64,000 nucleotides of DNA from Streptomyces lincolnensis (GTDB taxonomy: Bacteria; Actinomycetota; Actinomycetes; Streptomycetales; Streptomycetaceae), in assembly GCF_001685355.1 (NCBI RefSeq), contig NZ_CP016438.1, positions 930,001 to 994,000 of the forward strand. The letters are read 5' to 3'. The position numbers and the translations under genes were made by a program. This document shows positions 10,896-19,753 of the stretch, one piece after another; position 1 is the stretch's first letter, and every line of letters begins with the position of its first letter. The notes beneath the pieces are model-generated. The model was not told where the DNA came from. It made no database searches and saw only the letters and a program-made list of their open reading frames with translations.

Positions 10896-11816
10896 GTGGA
10901 TCTCGATGCCGTACGCACCTTCGTCGCCGCCGCGGACGCCGGCCGGTTCCAGGAGGCGGCCGGCGCCCTGTCGATCACCCAGCAGGCCGTGTCGAAGCGG
11001 GTGGCCGCGCTGGAGAAGGATCTCGGGGTGCGGCTGTTCACCCGGACCGCGCGCGGTGCCCGGCTCACCATCGACGGGCAGGCGTTCCTGCCCCACGCCC
11101 GCGAGCTGCTGCGGGCCGAGGAGCGGGCCGCGGCCTCGGTACGGCCCGGGCGACGCGCCCTGCGGGTCGACGTGATCGGCCGCCGGCTGGCCCCCGCCGA
11201 CCTGGTGCGCGACTTCCACCGCGCGCACCCGGGGATCGAGCTGGACGTCGTGACCCTCTTCGACGCCGACGCCGCCCTCGCGGCGGTGCGGTCCGGCACG
11301 ATCGACGCGTCCTTCCGGGCCGTCACCGTGCCCGCCCGGGAGCTGCCCGACGGCATCGCGGCCCTGCGGGTGTACGACGAGCCCCTCCAGTTGGTCACCG
11401 GGCCGCAGCACGTGTTCGCCGGGGCCCGCTCCGTCCGTCCCGGGCAGCTGGCTGGGCACCGGATCTGGATGCCCGGTCTCGTCGCGGGCACCGAGTGGGC
11501 GACGTTCTACGACGATCTCGCGGCGGCCTTCGGGCTCACCATCGAGGCGACCGGCCCCCACTTCGGCACCGAACCGCTGCTGGACACCGTCGCCGACTCC
11601 GCGACCGTGGCGACCTTCGTCGGCGAGGGGACCCGCCTCGTGTGGCCCGCCGGACAGGACCTGCGGCGCATCCCCGTCCAGGATCCGACGCCGGTGTACC
11701 CGCACTCACTTCTGTGGCGCTCCGACAATCCCCATCCCGCGCTCGGCGCCCTGCGCGCCCACCTCGGCTCCGCCCGCCGTGAGGACGGGACGTGGGCGCC
11801 GCGATGGGCCCGGTAG
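10896..11816 (+). CDS. LysR family transcriptional regulator
   Basis: This 306-residue protein has a LysR winged HTH at residues 2-60 (DLDAVRTFVAAADAGRFQEAAGALSIT...QQAVSKRVAALEKDLGV) and a type-2 periplasmic-binding-like effector domain thereafter. The GTG at 10896 gives the canonical MDLDAVRTF start; GTG 10887 is an in-frame alternative. It is divergent from the MFS exporter, the usual layout for a LysR regulating its neighbour. A small inverted repeat CAACG-TCG-CGTTG (10788-10800) lies in the shared promoter region. Its last 111 bp overlap the end of the convergent LysR gene on the other strand. Confidence 0.9.
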   Translation: MDLDAVRTFVAAADAGRFQEAAGALSITQQAVSKRVAALEKDLGVRLFTRTARGARLTIDGQAFLPHARELLRAEERAAASVRPGRRALRVDVIGRRLAPADLVRDFHRAHPGIELDVVTLFDADAALAAVRSGTIDASFRAVTVPARELPDGIAALRVYDEPLQLVTGPQHVFAGARSVRPGQLAGHRIWMPGLVAGTEWATFYDDLAAAFGLTIEATGPHFGTEPLLDTVADSATVATFVGEGTRLVWPAGQDLRRIPVQDPTPVYPHSLLWRSDNPHPALGALRAHLGSARREDGTWAPRWAR

Positions 11817-12707
11817 ACCGCCGTCGGGCGAGGCCGCCCGGCGAAGGTGCTCGGCCAGTGCGGCGGCGGACGCGGGGCGTTCCTTGGCGCCCCAGGCCAG
11901 CATCAGCCGGCGGTGTGCCCAGGTGTCCCGGAGGTCGCACACGTCGACCGGGGGTCCCGCGTCGAGGGCCCGGCGGGGCACGACGGCGAGCCCGACGCCC
12001 GCGGCCGCCAGGGCGACCAGGACGTTGAGGTCGGCGACGGTGGTGCGGTGCCGTGCCGCCGGGGCATGTGCTCCGAGGTTCTCCTCGATCCAGTGGCGCA
12101 GCGCGGAGTCGGCGTCGAGCCCGACGAGGGGATGTTCGGCGACCTCGCTGTAGGCCATCGCGCTCCGGCCGGCGAGGATCCCGTCGCGCTGGCCGATCAC
12201 GACGAGGGGGTCGTCGCAGAGGGGTTCCAGGTCGAGCCCGCTGTCCCGGGCCTCGTTCTCCAGCACGACTCCCAGGTCCGCCGCTCCGTCGGCGAGCAGG
12301 CGCACGGTGTCGCGGCTACGGCTCTCGCGGACCGTGACGTCGGCGTCGGGATGTGCCCGCAGGAAGGAGACCAGGGTCCGCGGCACGAGCCAGTGCGTCG
12401 CGGAGCCGCCGGTCAGCAGGGCCAGCGGAGCGTCGGGCGAGCGGGTGTAGCCGGCCACCGCACTGTCGAGCCGGATCGTCCGGTCGATGACCTCCCGGGC
12501 GTGCCGGGCCAGGGTCGTCCCGGCCGGGGTGGGCCGCACGCCCCGGCGGCCGCGGACCAACAGGGCCACACCGGCGTGGTGTTCCAGGGCGCGCACCCGT
12601 GCGCTGGCCGACGGCAGGCTCAGGTGCATCCGCCGGGCGCCCGCCGTGATCGATCCCTCCGCCACGACGGCGAGGAAGAGACGCAGATCGTCCAGGTCGT
12701 AGCGCAT
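11706..12707 (-). CDS. LysR family transcriptional regulator
   Basis: This 333-residue protein has an N-terminal winged HTH (MRYDLDDLRLFLAVVAEGSITAGARRMHLS, with SLPSASARVRALEHHAG as recognition helix) and a substrate-binding domain with conserved GVGLAVVPRRAL near residue 245. It is divergent from the TSUP transporter gene with 84 bp between starts, which suggests it regulates that transporter. The C-terminal 37 or so residues (rich in Pro/Gly/Arg) extend past the normal LysR end and are encoded antisense to the tail of the convergent LysR gene. Confidence 0.9.
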   Translation of the reverse strand: MRYDLDDLRLFLAVVAEGSITAGARRMHLSLPSASARVRALEHHAGVALLVRGRRGVRPTPAGTTLARHAREVIDRTIRLDSAVAGYTRSPDAPLALLTGGSATHWLVPRTLVSFLRAHPDADVTVRESRSRDTVRLLADGAADLGVVLENEARDSGLDLEPLCDDPLVVIGQRDGILAGRSAMAYSEVAEHPLVGLDADSALRHWIEENLGAHAPAARHRTTVADLNVLVALAAAGVGLAVVPRRALDAGPPVDVCDLRDTWAHRRLMLAWGAKERPASAAALAEHLRRAASPDGGLPGPSRRPRPVLTAGGAEVGAQGAERGMGIVGAPQK

Positions 12708-12791
12708 GCCCCCGAGCCTATGGCACAGCCTTAGGCTGGGTGCGTCAACGGCGCATTGTGGACCCGCCCGTCACGGCGTGATGCTCGACGG

Positions 12792-13553
12792 GTGCCCGAG
12801 ACCCTGCTCGTCCTGTTGGCCGGTCTCGCCGCCGGCGCGTTGAACGCCGTCGGCGGGGGCGGCACCTTCGTCGCGCTGCCCGCTCTGGTGGCGGCCGGCC
12901 AGTCGCCGGTGACGGCGAACGCGTCCTCGACGATCGCGCTCGTGCCCGGCGCGGTGGCCGGCGCCTGGGTGTACCGGCGCGAACTCGCCCCGGTGGGACC
13001 GGCGTCCACGAAGTCGCTGACCGCGGTCAGTGTGCTCGGGGGCGGCCTCGGCGCCGCTCTGGTGCTGGCGCTGCCGTCGGAGTCCTTCGACGCCGCGGTG
13101 CCGTGGCTGCTGGCCTTCGCCACGGTGCTGTTCGCCTTCGGCGGCCGTCTGTCCGGGGCCCTGCGCGGGACGCTGGACCGCCCGCTCGCGCCGGGTCCCC
13201 GGACCGTTCTGGTCATGCAGTTCGTGCTCGCCGTCTACGGCGGATACTTCGGCGGTGGCGTAGGCATCATGATGCTCGCGGTGTGGAGCGTCGGCCTCGG
13301 GATCGACTCGGCGACCGGCAATCCGATGCGGATCGCGCAGCTCGCGGCCATCTATGTCAGCGCGACGGCGCTGTTCCTCGCCATCTCCGACGCCCGGAGC
13401 AGCCCCCTGGTGCTCACGACCATGGTGGCCGGCGCGGTGGCGGGTGGATTCGGCGGCGCCCATCTCGCGCGCCGCCTTCCCGCCCGGCTGCTGCGGGCCG
13501 TCGTCCTGAGCACCGCCGTGACGATGACCGTCCTGTATTTCCTGCGTGGTTGA
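12792..13553 (+). CDS. TSUP family transporter (TauE/SafE-like)
   Basis: This 253-residue membrane protein has about eight hydrophobic segments and the two TSUP signature repeats. The N-terminal one is LAGLAAGALNAVGGGGTFVALPALVAAG with ANASSTIALVPG. The second is VYGGYFGGGVGIMMLAVW with GNPMRIAQLAA. TSUP proteins export or import sulfite, sulfonates or other small organic anions. A GTG at 12792 is used; the upstream TTG is less likely. Divergence from a LysR gene suggests inducible expression. The sulfur connection is family knowledge only. Confidence 0.85.
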   Translation: MPETLLVLLAGLAAGALNAVGGGGTFVALPALVAAGQSPVTANASSTIALVPGAVAGAWVYRRELAPVGPASTKSLTAVSVLGGGLGAALVLALPSESFDAAVPWLLAFATVLFAFGGRLSGALRGTLDRPLAPGPRTVLVMQFVLAVYGGYFGGGVGIMMLAVWSVGLGIDSATGNPMRIAQLAAIYVSATALFLAISDARSSPLVLTTMVAGAVAGGFGGAHLARRLPARLLRAVVLSTAVTMTVLYFLRG

Positions 13554-13567
13554 ACCATGGGGGCGTG

Positions 13568-14149
13568 ATGACCGATCCGCGCGGCGCGCGGCACAGGGGC
13601 GACGGTGACACGGAAGCCGCCGCGCCCTTCACCGACGCACCCTTCACCGACGCGTCACGAGCCCGCGTGGTGCTGTCCTACGAGGCGTACGAGCTGGCCG
13701 ATCTCGCCCGGGCCGCAGTGCCGATCGGCGCGGGCGAGCTGTGTGCCGACGGCACCGTGCGGTCCCCGGGCGCCGTGCTCGCCGATGCCGCCCGGCTGCT
13801 CGGCGCCGCGCGGCAACTCCTGGAGGCCGCCGCCGTGTTCGAGCGTGTGGGCGGTGCGAGCTGGCAGCGCGTCGGCGAGGTGCTGGGGCTGTCCGCGCAG
13901 GCCGCACGGGCCCGTTTCGCGCCGGCCGAGGCCCGATTCCGCGACCGCCCGCCTTCCCCCGGGGACCCGTCGGCCGGCTGCTGGCGGACCTACCTCTCCC
14001 GGGAACCCCTGGAAGCGGCCCTGGACCTCGACGACTGGGTCCTGCGCCAAGGAGACGGCGACCGCGACGGAGACAGCGATCCAGGTCCGGCACCGGTCTC
14101 CGGCGGCCTGGTCCGCGAGGACCCGACCGCCAGGCACTCCGGCCGTTAG
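13568..14149 (+). CDS. hypothetical protein, 193 aa, HTH-like region
   Basis: The ATG at 13568 lies 14 bp after the TSUP stop, so the two are probably cotranscribed. The soluble protein has an Ala-rich helical middle (ARVVLSYEAYELADLARAAVPIGAG...) and a stretch GASWQRVGEVLGLSAQAARARFAPAEARF at about 98-126. That stretch resembles the helix-turn-helix-like tail seen in Streptomyces hypothetical proteins where an EVLG motif precedes ARxRF. DNA binding is a guess. The stop overlaps the convergent methyltransferase stop by 4 bp. Confidence 0.7.
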   Translation: MTDPRGARHRGDGDTEAAAPFTDAPFTDASRARVVLSYEAYELADLARAAVPIGAGELCADGTVRSPGAVLADAARLLGAARQLLEAAAVFERVGGASWQRVGEVLGLSAQAARARFAPAEARFRDRPPSPGDPSAGCWRTYLSREPLEAALDLDDWVLRQGDGDRDGDSDPGPAPVSGGLVREDPTARHSGR

Positions 14150-14970
14150 GGTGCGACCCCGATCACGACGTCGGTGTACATCTCCTCGGACACGGCCAGG
14201 CGGGTCTCCAGACCTGCCCGGCCGAAGGCGGCGACGGCCGCCGGGGCCTGGCGTTCGCTCGTCTCGACCAGCAGACAGCCGCCGGGGGCCAGCCATCGCG
14301 GCGCCTCGGCCGCGACGCGCCGCAGGACGTCGAGTCCGTCCGTGCCGCCGTCGAGGGCGACCAGCGGCTCGTGGTCGCGGGCCTCCGCGGGCAGCAGGCC
14401 GACCTCGCCGGTCGGGACGTACGGCACGTTGGCCGCGAGGATGTCCACCCGGCCCCGCAGGCCGTCGGGCAGCGCCTCGAACAGGTCGCCCGCGTGAACG
14501 TGACCGCCGACGGAGGCGACATTGCGGCGTGCGCAGCGCACCGCCGCCGGATCGATGTCGGCGGCATGCAGCTCGACCCCTATGAGCGCGGCGGCCAGTG
14601 CCGCGCCCACGGCGCCCGAGCCGCAGCACAGGTCCACGACGACGGAGGCGTCCGGGACCTGGGCGAGGGCCTGCTCGACGAGGAACTCCGTACGGCGGCG
14701 GGGCACGAAGACACCGGGTTCCACGGCGATGCGCAGCCCGCGGAACTCGGCCCAGCCCAGGACGAGTTCGAGCGGCTGCCCGGCGACCCGGCGGTCCACC
14801 AGGTCGGCGAGTTCTTGCGTGTCACGGGCGGCGGCCAGGATCAACCGCGCCTCGTCCTCGGCGAAGACACAGCCGGCGGCCCGGAGCGCGGCGACGACGG
14901 AGTCACGCGATGCCGCGGAGAACGAGGGAAAAGACGGAGAGGACGGAGAAGACGGAGAAAGTGGAGGCAT
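14146..14970 (-). CDS. putative protein N5-glutamine methyltransferase (PrmC/HemK-like)
   Basis: This 274-residue enzyme has an N-terminal helical domain (VVAALRAAGCVFAEDEARLIL) and the PrmC-type GQPLELVLGWAEFRGLRIAVEPGVFVPRRRTEFLVE. The SAM-binding motif I is VVDLCCGSGAVGAAL at about 158-172. The catalytic (N/D)PPY tetrad appears as NVPYVPT at about 222-228, so the first Pro is Val, as in a recognised actinobacterial PrmC-like subfamily. PrmC methylates Gln in release factors; this divergent copy may act on another target. The start codon lies inside a 9-bp tandem-repeat tract encoding Ser-Pro-Ser repeats. A strongly structured leader lies upstream. Confidence 0.85.
   Translation of the reverse strand: MPPLSPSSPSSPSFPSFSAASRDSVVAALRAAGCVFAEDEARLILAAARDTQELADLVDRRVAGQPLELVLGWAEFRGLRIAVEPGVFVPRRRTEFLVEQALAQVPDASVVVDLCCGSGAVGAALAAALIGVELHAADIDPAAVRCARRNVASVGGHVHAGDLFEALPDGLRGRVDILAANVPYVPTGEVGLLPAEARDHEPLVALDGGTDGLDVLRRVAAEAPRWLAPGGCLLVETSERQAPAAVAAFGRAGLETRLAVSEEMYTDVVIGVAP
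14933..14959. repeat. three tandem 9-bp units inside the 5' end of the methyltransferase gene
   Basis: Three units GACGGAGAG, GACGGAGAA and GACGGAGAA lie head to tail. On the minus strand they encode Ser-Pro-Ser blocks near residues 4-12 of the PrmC-like protein. The 9-bp unit keeps the frame, so copy-number change would lengthen or shorten the tail without breaking the gene. Confidence 0.8.
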
Positions 14971-15007
14971 GGAAGCCGAGAGCCTTTCGGGAGCCGAAGG
15001 GTGCTCC

Positions 15008-15094
15008 CGCGGTCACCTACCGACGGTGATCCGCGCCGGTTCGAGGGATGAGCACCCGAGCTGACACAGCGGTAATGGGTCTCACCTCCTCGGG
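15008..15094 (-). promoter_or_regulatory. structured leader with alternative hairpins upstream of the PrmC-like gene
   Basis: On the minus strand a strong hairpin (CGCGG-A-TCACC, loop GTCGGTA, GGTGA-CCGCG at 15008-15035) lies inside a longer stem pairing 14999-15006 with 15050-15057 (GGGTGCTC/GAGCACCC). A second stem pairs 15055-15060 with 15089-15094 (CCCGAG/CTCGGG). The two long stems share bases 15055-15057 and cannot form together. A perfect Shine-Dalgarno match (AGGAGGTGA) lies at the 5' side with only a 22-codon frame after it (GTG 15083-15085 to TAG 15017-15019). This resembles an attenuator with a leader peptide, but no known class is recognised. Confidence 0.5.
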
Positions 15095-15148
15095 ACTTCA
15101 CGACTGGGACCGCCCACAGCCGGGCGTCACAGTACCTCACCGTTTCGA

Positions 15149-15163
15149 GTTGTAGTATGCAAC
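15149..15163. promoter_or_regulatory. probable MarR operator overlapping the MarR promoter
   Basis: GTTGTAGTATGCAAC is a near-palindrome (GTTGTA...TGCAAC, one mismatch, 3-bp spacer) 22 bp upstream of the MarR start. It contains TAGTAT, which could serve as the MarR -10 element, so binding would autoregulate. The region also lies upstream of the divergent methyltransferase leader. Confidence 0.55.
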
Positions 15164-15185
15164 GAACAGCATGAGGGAGGTCCCG

Positions 15186-15629
15186 GTGGACGCAGAGCAA
15201 ACGGCCGTGGAGACCATCCAGCGCGAGATGACCGTGTTCGCCCGCCGGGCCCGGGCGTCCGCCGGGCGCATGCATCCGGAGCTGTCGCTGGTGTCGTACA
15301 CCCTGCTCGGGCACCTGGAGGAGAGCGGCGGCTGCCGCGCCACCGACCTGGCCGCCTACTACGCGCTGGACAAGTCCACGGTCAGCCGCCAGGTGAGCGC
15401 CCTGGAGCGGGCCGGGCTCGTCGAGCGGCGCCAGGACCCGGAGGACCATCGCGTCCAGGTGCTGGACCTGACCGAGGCGGGCAGGCGCATCCTCGCCCAG
15501 GTCACGGTGCGCCGCCGGGCCGCCGTCCGGGAGCGGCTGGAGGACTGGCCGCAGGAGGATCTGGACCGGTTCGCCGGTTATCTGGTCCGCTACAACGGCT
15601 CGACGGGTGCGCGGCCCGCGGACGACTGA
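15186..15629 (+). CDS. MarR family transcriptional regulator
   Basis: This 147-residue MarR has the winged HTH at about residues 52-105: GCRATDLAAYYALDKSTVSRQVSALERAGLVERRQDPEDHRVQVLDLTEAG, with the conserved DxRxxxLxLT wing. MarR proteins are dimeric repressors that release DNA on binding phenolics, antibiotics or oxidants. GTG 15186 follows GGGAGG and is preferred over ATG 15171. It is divergent from the PrmC-like methyltransferase. The 3' end overlaps the end of the convergent GNAT gene by 40 bp. Confidence 0.9.
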   Translation: MDAEQTAVETIQREMTVFARRARASAGRMHPELSLVSYTLLGHLEESGGCRATDLAAYYALDKSTVSRQVSALERAGLVERRQDPEDHRVQVLDLTEAGRRILAQVTVRRRAAVRERLEDWPQEDLDRFAGYLVRYNGSTGARPADD

Positions 15630-16414
15630 CCGCGTCTACGGCAGGCGGGCGGCCCCGCGGTCGGCCGTCGCGGCACCCGGGCCGCCAGGAAGGCGGTCCC
15701 GCGGCGCAGCCGGAAACCCAGGGACTCGTAGAGCCGGATGGCGTCGGTGTTCGCGGCCGCGGTGTGCAGGAACGGGGTCTCGCCGCGTTCCCGGATGCCG
15801 TGGGCGACGGCCCGGACGAGCCGCGTCCCGAGGCCCTGGCCGCGGGCGGCGGGGTCGGTGCAGACCGCGCTGATCTCGGTCCAGCCCGGCGGATGCAGCC
15901 GCTCCCCCGCCATGGCGACGAGGGTGCCGTTGCGCCGTATGCCCAGATAGGTGCCGAGTTCGACGGTGCGGTGCAGGAACGGGCCGGGGCGGGTGCGGGC
16001 GACCAGGTCGAGCATCTCGGGCACGTCGGCCGGCCCGAGCCGGACCGCCTCCGGGGCGGGGGCCGCGGCCAGGCTCTCGTCGACCAGCTGCACGCCGGCT
16101 ATACGGAACGTGACCTCCCAGTCGTCCGGGAGGCGGCCGCAGTAGCCGGACAGCGGGACCTCGGCGCCGGGGCCCGCGAGCGCCGCGAGATCCGCCCAGT
16201 CCTTCGCGTCCGGTTCGTCGGGCAGCGCCACCCACCCCGTCACGTCGACCGGGTAGCGCAGCACACGGCCGCGCCGCTCGGCGAAGCGGGCGTGCGGGCC
16301 GGTGAGTGAGGCGAGGGCGGGATTGTCGAGGATGTGCGGGGTGTCGGCGGGCAGCGCGTCGAGCCGTGCGGCGCGGTCGGTGACCGTCGCCGCCGTGCTC
16401 GTTTCCGTGGTCAT
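15590..16414 (-). CDS. GNAT family N-acetyltransferase
   Basis: This 274-residue protein has a C-terminal GNAT domain (about residues 130-250) of the FR47-like type. The acetyl-CoA motif is WTEISAVCTDPAARGQGLGTRLVRAVAHGI, followed by PFLHTAAANTDAIRLYESLGFRLRR. The N-terminal half (LTGPHARFAERRGRVLRYPVDVTGW) is shared with other FR47-like acetyltransferases. The ATG at 16412-16414 overlaps the stop of the upstream oxidoreductase as ATGA, so the two are translationally coupled. Acceptor substrate unknown. Confidence 0.87.
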   Translation of the reverse strand: MTTETSTAATVTDRAARLDALPADTPHILDNPALASLTGPHARFAERRGRVLRYPVDVTGWVALPDEPDAKDWADLAALAGPGAEVPLSGYCGRLPDDWEVTFRIAGVQLVDESLAAAPAPEAVRLGPADVPEMLDLVARTRPGPFLHRTVELGTYLGIRRNGTLVAMAGERLHPPGWTEISAVCTDPAARGQGLGTRLVRAVAHGIRERGETPFLHTAAANTDAIRLYESLGFRLRRGTAFLAARVPRRPTAGPPACRRRGQSSAGRAPVEPL

Positions 16415-17334
16415 CGGGCGACCTCGATCACGACCTTGCCGCGGGCGTGGCCGTCCTCGACGGTGCGCAGCGCTTCGCCGGCCTGTTCGAGGGGGAACGT
16501 GCGAGTGATGTACGGGTCGAGCCGGCCGTCCACGACGAGGCGGGCGACCTCTTCGAGGACGGCCGCGGTGCGGGCCCGGGCCACGCGGGCGCCGCCGAGC
16601 CGTTCCACCTCCTCGACCGGGGCGCCCGCGGTGATCAGACGGGTCCGGTCGGTGAGCAGTCCGGCGGCCTCGGCCAGCACGTCGCCGCCCACCAGGTCGT
16701 AGACCCCGTCGACGCCGTCCGGGGCCGCCGCCCGCACCCGGGCGTCCCAGCCCGGCCCGGACGGGACGTGGACGGCCCCGAGCGCCTCGACGAAGTCCTT
16801 CTTGCCCTCGCTCGCGACGCCGACGACGCTCAGCCCGGTAGCCCGGGCGATCTGCACGGCCGCCGCTCCGACACCGCCGCCCGCGCCCGTGACCAAGAGG
16901 GTCGCCCCGGCGGGCAGGTCGAGATGGCGGATCCCGTCGTACGCGGTCGCGGCGGCCACCGGCAGGGTCGCGGCGCTTGCGAAGGACAGGGCGGCGGGCT
17001 TGTGCGCGGTGACCTCGGCGGACAGCAGGGCGTACTCGGCATACCCTCCGGCGACCGTGTTGCCGAAGACCTCGTCCCCGGCGGCGAACCCCTCGACGCC
17101 CTCGCCGACCTCCTCCACGACCCCCGCGGCCTCGCGGCCGAGGACGGCGGGGAACACCTGTTCGCCGTCGCCGGGCCGGACGTGTCCCGTGCGCAGCTTC
17201 CAGTCGACGGGGTTGATCCCGGCGGCCCGCACCGCGACCAGGACCTGCCCGGGGCCGGGCGCGGGCCGGGCGACCTCCATGAGGGCCTCGGTCTCCGGCC
17301 CGCCGTACCGGGTGAAGACATACGCCTTGGGCAT
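16411..17334 (-). CDS. NADP-dependent zinc-type alcohol dehydrogenase-like / quinone oxidoreductase
   Basis: This 307-residue MDR-superfamily reductase is of the quinone-oxidoreductase type. The N-terminal GroES-like domain has VRAAGINPVDWKLRTG and VLGREAAGVVEEVGEGV. The Rossmann region has LLVTGAGGGVGAAAVQIARATG at about 145-165. No structural or catalytic zinc cysteines are present, as expected for QOR types. It would reduce quinones or enones with NADPH. ATG 17332-17334 is preferred over the GTG three codons earlier. It is coupled to the downstream GNAT gene by a 4-bp overlap. Confidence 0.88.
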   Translation of the reverse strand: MPKAYVFTRYGGPETEALMEVARPAPGPGQVLVAVRAAGINPVDWKLRTGHVRPGDGEQVFPAVLGREAAGVVEEVGEGVEGFAAGDEVFGNTVAGGYAEYALLSAEVTAHKPAALSFASAATLPVAAATAYDGIRHLDLPAGATLLVTGAGGGVGAAAVQIARATGLSVVGVASEGKKDFVEALGAVHVPSGPGWDARVRAAAPDGVDGVYDLVGGDVLAEAAGLLTDRTRLITAGAPVEEVERLGGARVARARTAAVLEEVARLVVDGRLDPYITRTFPLEQAGEALRTVEDGHARGKVVIEVAR

Positions 17335-17551
17335 GGCTCCCACTCTCCTCCGCTGCCGTCGGGTCTCCGGTTGTATGGGCCACCGGTCTCACCACCAGTC
17401 GGCAAGGAGGATCGGTGGCCCGCTATTCCCGGGGCGCGGGAGAGTTCACGCGGCCGTCACGATCCGGGGGCGGGGCCGGGCGCGAGGCATACCTGACATG
17501 CACGTACGGTTGACCGGGTAGGACATCGCCCCGTCGTCACGCTGGAATCGC

Positions 17552-18149
<598 letters not shown>

Positions 18150-18157
<8 letters not shown>

Positions 18158-18926
18158 CATCTCCACCTCCTCGTTCTCCTCGTTCACTCCCTCGACGCGG
18201 TTCGCGGTGCCGGGCCGGATCGCCGTCAGCAACCGGGCCGCCGCCCTGTGGCAGACGGCCACGCTCACCGAGATCCGCCGGGAGACCCCGCACGCGGCCA
18301 CGTTCCGGTTCGCGGTGCCCGCCTGGGCGGGCCATCTGCCCGGCCAGCACCTGATGCTGCGGCTGACCGCCGAGGACGGCTACACGGCCCAGCGCCACTA
18401 CTCGATCGCCTCCGCGCCCGACGACGCCGGCCACATCGAGCTGACCCTCGATCACGTCGAGGGCGGCGAGGTCTCCGGCTGGTTCCACACGGTGGCGAAG
18501 CCCGGGGACGAGGTGGAGGTGCGCGGCCCGCTGAGCGGCTTCTTCGCCTGGCCCGGCGACCGGCCCGCGCTGCTGATCGGCGCCGGCTCCGGTGTCGTAC
18601 CGCTGATGTCGATGGTGCGCCACCACCGGGCGCGGGAGCTGTCCGTGCCGCTGCGGCTGCTGGTGTCCGCGCGCCGCCCCGAGGAGCTGATCTACGCGCG
18701 GGAGCTGGGCACCGAGACGACACCGGTGTTCACGCGGAGCGCGCCGGAGGGTGTGCCCGTGGGACGTATGGCGGCCGCCCATGTGGCCTCTGTCCTGGCG
18801 GACCAGCCTCCCGGTGGGTGGGAGGCCTATGTGTGCGGCTCCAACGCCTTCGCCGAGCACGCCTCACGTCTGCTGGTCGAGGCCGGTCAGCCGGTCGACC
18901 GGATCCGGATCGAACGCTTCGGCTGA
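18150..18926 (+). CDS. ferredoxin-NADP reductase-like FAD oxidoreductase
   Basis: This 258-residue flavoprotein of the FNR fold has a FAD-binding beta barrel with AQRHYSIASAPDD (RxYS motif) near residue 90. An NAD(P)H domain follows with LLIGAGSGVVPLMSMVRHHRA near 150 and a C-terminal AYVCGSNAFAEHASRLL. It lacks the [2Fe-2S] domain seen in some relatives. The GTG start lies inside the end of the sulfite-oxidase-like gene (8-bp overlap), so translation is coupled and the pair probably works as one redox unit. Confidence 0.88.
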
Positions 18927-19108
18927 CGTGCCGACCGGCGTGCGGACTGACGCGCCGGCGACGTTTCGCGGCGTCACCAAGGGGCACTCCTGAGCGGCGA
19001 CGGGGGCCGTTCGCCCGGAAAGACCGGGTTGGTGTTGTGGTGGGCGATGCCGGTGCATGGGTACCAGATTGGTGTGGACACTCGCATGCGCGTACGCGCG
19101 CGGCACAG

Positions 19109-19134
19109 GGGGACGCGCCGGTGTGTGCGTCCCC
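19109..19134 (+). terminator. possible hairpin between the reductase and the Rv1733c-like gene
   Basis: GGGGACGC and GCGTCCCC form an 8-bp perfect stem with a 10-nt loop, 31 bp before the next start codon. It could terminate the molybdoenzyme-reductase transcript or lie in the leader of the next gene; there is no U-tract. The rest of 18927-19165 shows no gene. Confidence 0.35.
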
Positions 19135-19165
19135 TCCGGCTGCGGTGACGGGCCAGGAGGTCGAC

Positions 19166-19750
19166 ATGGGAACCCGGGTGCGCGGATGGCGCTGGCGGAG
19201 CAATCCGCTCAGGCGGCGGTCGGACGTCGTGGAGGCCTGGACGGTTCTCGCCGTCGCGGTGCTGCTGCTCGTGGGGGCGCCGGTGGCCGGTGTGATCGGG
19301 GCCTGGTGGGCCCACGGGGAGGCTCGGGCGGTGGCCGCCGAGCAGCGGGCCGACCGTCATCGTGTCCGGGCCGAGGTCGTCGGCAGAACGTCCAACGCGC
19401 TGCCCTCGGTGCAGGGCGGCCGGGGACAGACGGTCCGGGCGAGCGTGCGCTGGACCGAGCCGGGCAGCGGCCCGCGGACGGCGACGGCTCGTGTTCCGGC
19501 CGGCACCGACCGCGGTGACTCGGTCGAGGTGTGGTTCGACGCCCGCGGCCGGAACGTTCCCCCGCCGCCGAACGAGACCTCCGTCTGGCAGCACACCCTC
19601 ACCGTCGGTACGTGCGCCACGGGCGGTGCCGGCGCGCTGGTCCTTCTCGGCCGCGCCGTGGTCCTGGGCGCCGCCAACCGCCGGCGGATGGCCGAGTGGG
19701 AGCGGGAGTGGGCCCTGACCGAGCCGCAGTGGACGCGCCGCCGGGCCTGA
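19166..19750 (+). CDS. Rv1733c-like two-helix membrane protein
   Basis: This 194-residue protein has a basic cytoplasmic start (MGTRVRGWRWRSNPLRRRSD), a transmembrane helix at about 25-48 (AWTVLAVAVLLLVGAPVAGVI), an extracytoplasmic domain, and a second helix near 148-170. This is the layout of actinobacterial Rv1733c-type proteins. The outer domain carries RASVRWTEPGSGPRTATARVPAGT and VEVWFDARG, also seen in that family. CAGGAGG precedes the ATG at 19166. Function in Streptomyces is unknown; in mycobacteria the homologue belongs to the dormancy regulon. Confidence 0.82.
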   Translation: MGTRVRGWRWRSNPLRRRSDVVEAWTVLAVAVLLLVGAPVAGVIGAWWAHGEARAVAAEQRADRHRVRAEVVGRTSNALPSVQGGRGQTVRASVRWTEPGSGPRTATARVPAGTDRGDSVEVWFDARGRNVPPPPNETSVWQHTLTVGTCATGGAGALVLLGRAVVLGAANRRRMAEWEREWALTEPQWTRRRA

Positions 19751-19753
19751 TCC

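Noticed and set aside
15038..15060. GGTTCGAGGG resembling a tRNA T-loop
   Set aside because: There is no matching T-stem, anticodon arm or acceptor stem around it.
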